A DNA stretch of 64,000 nt from Bog-375 sp049587755. Lineage in GTDB: Bacteria > Acidobacteriota > Terriglobia > Bryobacterales > Bryobacteraceae. Location: positions 1-64,000 of the forward strand of contig JBAVEN010000094.1 of assembly GCA_049587755.1 (NCBI GenBank). Reading direction: 5' to 3'. Made by a program: the position numbers and the translations under genes. How positions within the stretch are numbered: position 1 is the first letter of the stretch; each line of letters opens with the position of its first letter. Shown here piece by piece: positions 61,383-64,000 of the stretch. The notes under the pieces are model-generated. The model did no database searches. It was not told the origin of the DNA and was given only the letters and a program-made list of their open reading frames with translations.

Positions 61383-62159
61383 GTGAGAATGAGAGCTCTG
61401 ATGCTTGCACTTACCGCACTGTTCGCCTCATTCGCCACGGGACAAACGTCCACGCCGCCCGACCTGGTAGTTCGCGTGTTTACCTTCAACCAGGCCGATA
61501 CGCCTAATGACATTCGGGAAATGGCCAACACCGTTCGCACCGTGGCGGGAATGAACATAGCCCCAGACACGGCGCAAAGAGCTGTGTCCTTGCGCGGAAA
61601 CGCTGACCAGGTCACGCTGGCCGACTGGCTGCTGAACCAACTGGATCAACCGGCTTCACCGAGCCGCGAGACAGCCGAGTACGATTACCAGGCAGGCAAA
61701 CCCGATACCGCGGTGCGCGTGTTTCGCCTTGCCCACACCGATACGACGCAAGGATTTCAGGAAATCGGCAATGCCATCCGCGTGGTTGCGGAGGTGAATC
61801 GGCTGCTTGTGTGCAACGCGCCACGAGCGCTGGTCATGCGCGGAACCGCCGGCCAGGCCACGCTGGCCGATTGGCTGGTGGGTGAGCTCGATCAGCCTGC
61901 CGGCGGGAAATCCTCCGCTGCCCCAGACCACGATACGGCCGCCGACGAGTTTCAGGTGCCGGCCAGCGACCAGGTGGCGCGCGTCTTTCACCTGGCACAA
62001 ACAACGACGCCACAACAGCTCAGCGACATCACCAATAAGATCCGGACTGCGACACAAATGTCTGGGACAATGCCGTGCTCCTTGCACCGGGTCTTGGCGG
62101 TGCGCGGAACCGCCGCTCAGATCGCGCGAGCCCAGCAACTGATTCAGGAGATGAAATAG
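61383..62159 (+). CDS. Secreted protein with three secretin N-domain (NolW)-like repeats
   Basis: Predicted 258-aa exported protein. After a signal peptide (VRMRALMLALTALFASFATGQ) come three repeats of about 75-85 residues: VRVFTFNQADTPNDIREMANTVR, VRVFRLAHTDTTQGFQEIGNAIR and ARVFHLAQTTTPQQLSDITNKIR, each closing in (V/L)RG(N/T)A-Q-TLADWL or AAQIARAQQLI. This is the pattern of secretin NolW/N1-type domains, but no secretin barrel follows. GTG 61383 has AAGGAG 5 nt upstream; the frame extends into the repeat upstream. Confidence 0.72.
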   Translation: MRMRALMLALTALFASFATGQTSTPPDLVVRVFTFNQADTPNDIREMANTVRTVAGMNIAPDTAQRAVSLRGNADQVTLADWLLNQLDQPASPSRETAEYDYQAGKPDTAVRVFRLAHTDTTQGFQEIGNAIRVVAEVNRLLVCNAPRALVMRGTAGQATLADWLVGELDQPAGGKSSAAPDHDTAADEFQVPASDQVARVFHLAQTTTPQQLSDITNKIRTATQMSGTMPCSLHRVLAVRGTAAQIARAQQLIQEMK

Positions 62160-62190
62160 CCGTAGTGCTCCTGAAAGCTACTGCGTAGCC

Positions 62191-64000
62191 CTATTCGTAC
62201 CTTAGCGCAGCCATCGGGTCCAGCCGCGCCGCACGCCGCGCCGGCAAGTAACACGCAATCAGCGCTACCACGGCCAGCAGTACAGCGGTGGCAGCGAAGA
62301 TCCCTGGGTCGCCCGGTTTGACCTCGCTCAGAAGGCTCGCCAGCACGCGGCCCGCGGCAAACGCCCCGGCAATCCCAACCACGAGGCCCAGCAGGGCCAG
62401 CCGCATTCCCTCCCCTAGCACTTCGCCGAGCACGCGGCCGCGGCTGGCGCCGAGCGACATCCGAATGCCGATCTCGCGCGTCCGCTGCCTCACCGCGTAT
62501 GCGAGCACGCCGTAGATTCCGATCGCCGCCAGCAGCGCTGCCAGCGCCGCGAAGGAGCCCACCAACAGGCTCAGGAATTGCTGCCCCTCCGCCTGTTCGC
62601 CCACCACCTGATCCATCGAGCGAACGCTATACAGCGGCAAGGTCGAATCGATCAGCCCCAGCGCGCGCCGCACCTGCGCCGTCACACTGGAGAGCGGCAT
62701 GGAGGTGTGCAGAACCAGAAACAGGCGCGAATCTCCGTCGAAGGGGTCGTACGCCTCCGGCAAGGGCCTGTGAGTGAGGCTCCATTGCCGCACGTCGCTC
62801 ACCACGCCGATGACCTGTTTCCACGGGCCGTTGTCGCTTCCCTGCGAAAACATCTTCCCCAGCGGATCTTGATTCGGCCAGAAGTAGCGCGCCATGCTCT
62901 CATTGATCACGCAAGGGTAAACCACGCCGTTGGTCATATCGGCGGGCGGCGTAGTGCCCGACTCCCAGATCGGGTCGAGGCGCATATCGTAGGCGAGCGC
63001 CGTTTGGATGTCAGTCGCCGTGAATACCCGTCCCTGGAGCAATCGCACTCCCATGGCGCGGAAATACTCGGGCGAGGCGGAATGACGCTCCACCAGTTGG
63101 TTGCTCATCGCGCCTGTCTGCCCGCGCAGCTTGACATAATAGTTGCTGCCTCCTTCCAGCGGCAGGTGATCGCTCAGTGCCACCGAATCCACTCCGCCGA
63201 CCCGCCGCGCCCGTTCCAGCAGCGCCTCTGAGAAGTCGTACTTCTGCCGGTCGGTTTTGTAGCTGGCCTCGGGCAGTTGGACGGCCGCCGTCCAGACGCC
63301 CGCGCGGCGCACGCCGATGTCGAGGCTGCGCAGCGCGGCGAAGTCCTTCAGCAGAAGACCCGCTGAAATCAGCAGGATGAGAGAGAGCGCAATCTCGGCC
63401 ACTACCAGGGCGTGGCTGGTGAACCGACGCCGCCGGCCGGGGCTGACGGAGCTTCCGGCCCCGCCTTTCAGCTCCTCGTGCAGATCGGGCCTCGACATCT
63501 GCAGCGCCGGAACCATGCCGAACACCACGCCCGTCGCAATCGCCAGCGCAAACGTGAACGCCAGCACCGTTCCGTTCACCTGCACCACGTTGAATTCCGG
63601 CAGGCCGTAGCTCTTGGCTCTGGAAAACAGGGTGACGCCACCCCACGCCAGCAGCAGGCCGACCGCGCCGCCCACCACGGAAAGAAGCAGGCTCTCGGTC
63701 AGCAGTTGACGCACCAGCCGAACTCGCGAAGCGCCCAGCGCGCTGCGGACGGCCACTTCCTTCTGGCGCGCCAGGGCCCTGGACAGCAGCAGGTTCGCCA
63801 CGTTCGCGCAAGCGATCAGCAGCACCAGGCCGACCGCCCCCAGCATCATGAACAGCGTGCCGCGGGAATCGCCGACCATATCGTCGCGCAGCGAGGTCAC
63901 AGCGGCCCCCACCTTACCGTTCGATCCCGGGTACTGCTTTTCCAGGCGCGCGGCGATAATCTTGAGATCCGCCAGCGCCGCCTTCGCCGAGACGCGCGGC
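62191..64000 (-). CDS. MacB/FtsX-like ABC permease, ADOP type (5' end outside the window)
   Basis: Partial gene: at least 602 residues continue past the right edge. Two FtsX-type transmembrane blocks flank a large periplasmic MacB_PCD domain: GAVGLVLLIACANVANLLLSRALARQKEVAVRSALGASR near the visible start and GVLAYAVRQRTREIGIRMSLGASRGRVLGEVL near the end, closing in ARLDPMAALRYE. No ATPase gene follows, as in acidobacterial duplicated orphan permeases (ADOP). The function is unknown; export or signalling is inferred from MacB. Confidence 0.9.
   Translation of the reverse strand, partial: PRVSAKAALADLKIIAARLEKQYPGSNGKVGAAVTSLRDDMVGDSRGTLFMMLGAVGLVLLIACANVANLLLSRALARQKEVAVRSALGASRVRLVRQLLTESLLLSVVGGAVGLLLAWGGVTLFSRAKSYGLPEFNVVQVNGTVLAFTFALAIATGVVFGMVPALQMSRPDLHEELKGGAGSSVSPGRRRRFTSHALVVAEIALSLILLISAGLLLKDFAALRSLDIGVRRAGVWTAAVQLPEASYKTDRQKYDFSEALLERARRVGGVDSVALSDHLPLEGGSNYYVKLRGQTGAMSNQLVERHSASPEYFRAMGVRLLQGRVFTATDIQTALAYDMRLDPIWESGTTPPADMTNGVVYPCVINESMARYFWPNQDPLGKMFSQGSDNGPWKQVIGVVSDVRQWSLTHRPLPEAYDPFDGDSRLFLVLHTSMPLSSVTAQVRRALGLIDSTLPLYSVRSMDQVVGEQAEGQQFLSLLVGSFAALAALLAAIGIYGVLAYAVRQRTREIGIRMSLGASRGRVLGEVLGEGMRLALLGLVVGIAGAFAAGRVLASLLSEVKPGDPGIFAATAVLLAVVALIACYLPARRAARLDPMAALRYE

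Noticed and set aside
1..64000. CRISPR array, rRNA or tRNA genes
   Set aside because: No regularly spaced repeats with unique spacers and no rRNA or complete tRNA signatures were seen.

Overview
The window is GC-rich bacterial chromosome with dense coding on both strands, many GTG starts and many secreted proteins. It most likely comes from an Acidobacteriota member of the Solibacter/Bryobacter type. Reasons: a MacB/FtsX-like permease of the acidobacterial duplicated orphan permease (ADOP) kind at the right edge, a Cys-rich 171-aa protein of a type I recall from this phylum, S55-peptidase and S9-peptidase secreted proteins, and a dispersed repeat (core CCGCGACCGTGAGGGAGCGG) that I recall from Solibacter-like genomes. 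The taxonomy is inference; the window has no rRNA or tRNA gene.

Layout. 1-11 kb: the start of glnA, a secreted coiled-coil protein, a coupled S55 peptidase/beta-propeller pair, a YprB-like exonuclease, an iron alcohol dehydrogenase with a small monooxygenase, a GH16 glucanase and a flippase-like membrane protein. 11-20 kb: secreted hypotheticals, an AhpD-like protein, a CPBP protease overlapping a BamE-like protein, a large lysyl-endopeptidase-like protease with duplicated C-terminal repeats, then an O-antigen ligase and a GT39-type glycosyltransferase. 20-31 kb: a TonB-family protein, a PolX-Nudix operon with a terminator, an Hpt protein, a YdjM-like membrane protein and an RND efflux operon. 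31-43 kb: a divergent M1-like peptidase, CCA tRNA nucleotidyltransferase, two overlapping membrane proteins, an APC permease-UspA fusion behind a likely c-di-AMP (ydaO) riboswitch, fructokinase and KDG kinase, then three small regulators or hypotheticals. 43-48 kb: M23 peptidase, S9 peptidase and DUF58 protein.

48.6-53.3 kb is the most unusual stretch: four minus-strand genes, visibly less GC-rich than their surroundings. They encode an excisionase/MerR-like HTH protein, a MutL/MORC/Hsp90-like GHKL ATPase carrying Ig-like (BIG2-like) domains, a winged-helix protein with an unknown C-terminus, and a beta-class DNA methyltransferase. Spacing is tight and two of the genes overlap by 4 bp. This looks like a horizontally acquired restriction-modification or anti-phage cassette with no recognisable nuclease.

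53.5-64 kb returns to host-like genes: YdeI-like protein, galE, secreted TPR and BNR proteins, a GAF protein, glgB, an adenosine-deaminase-family enzyme, a three-repeat secretin-N-domain-like protein and the truncated ADOP permease.
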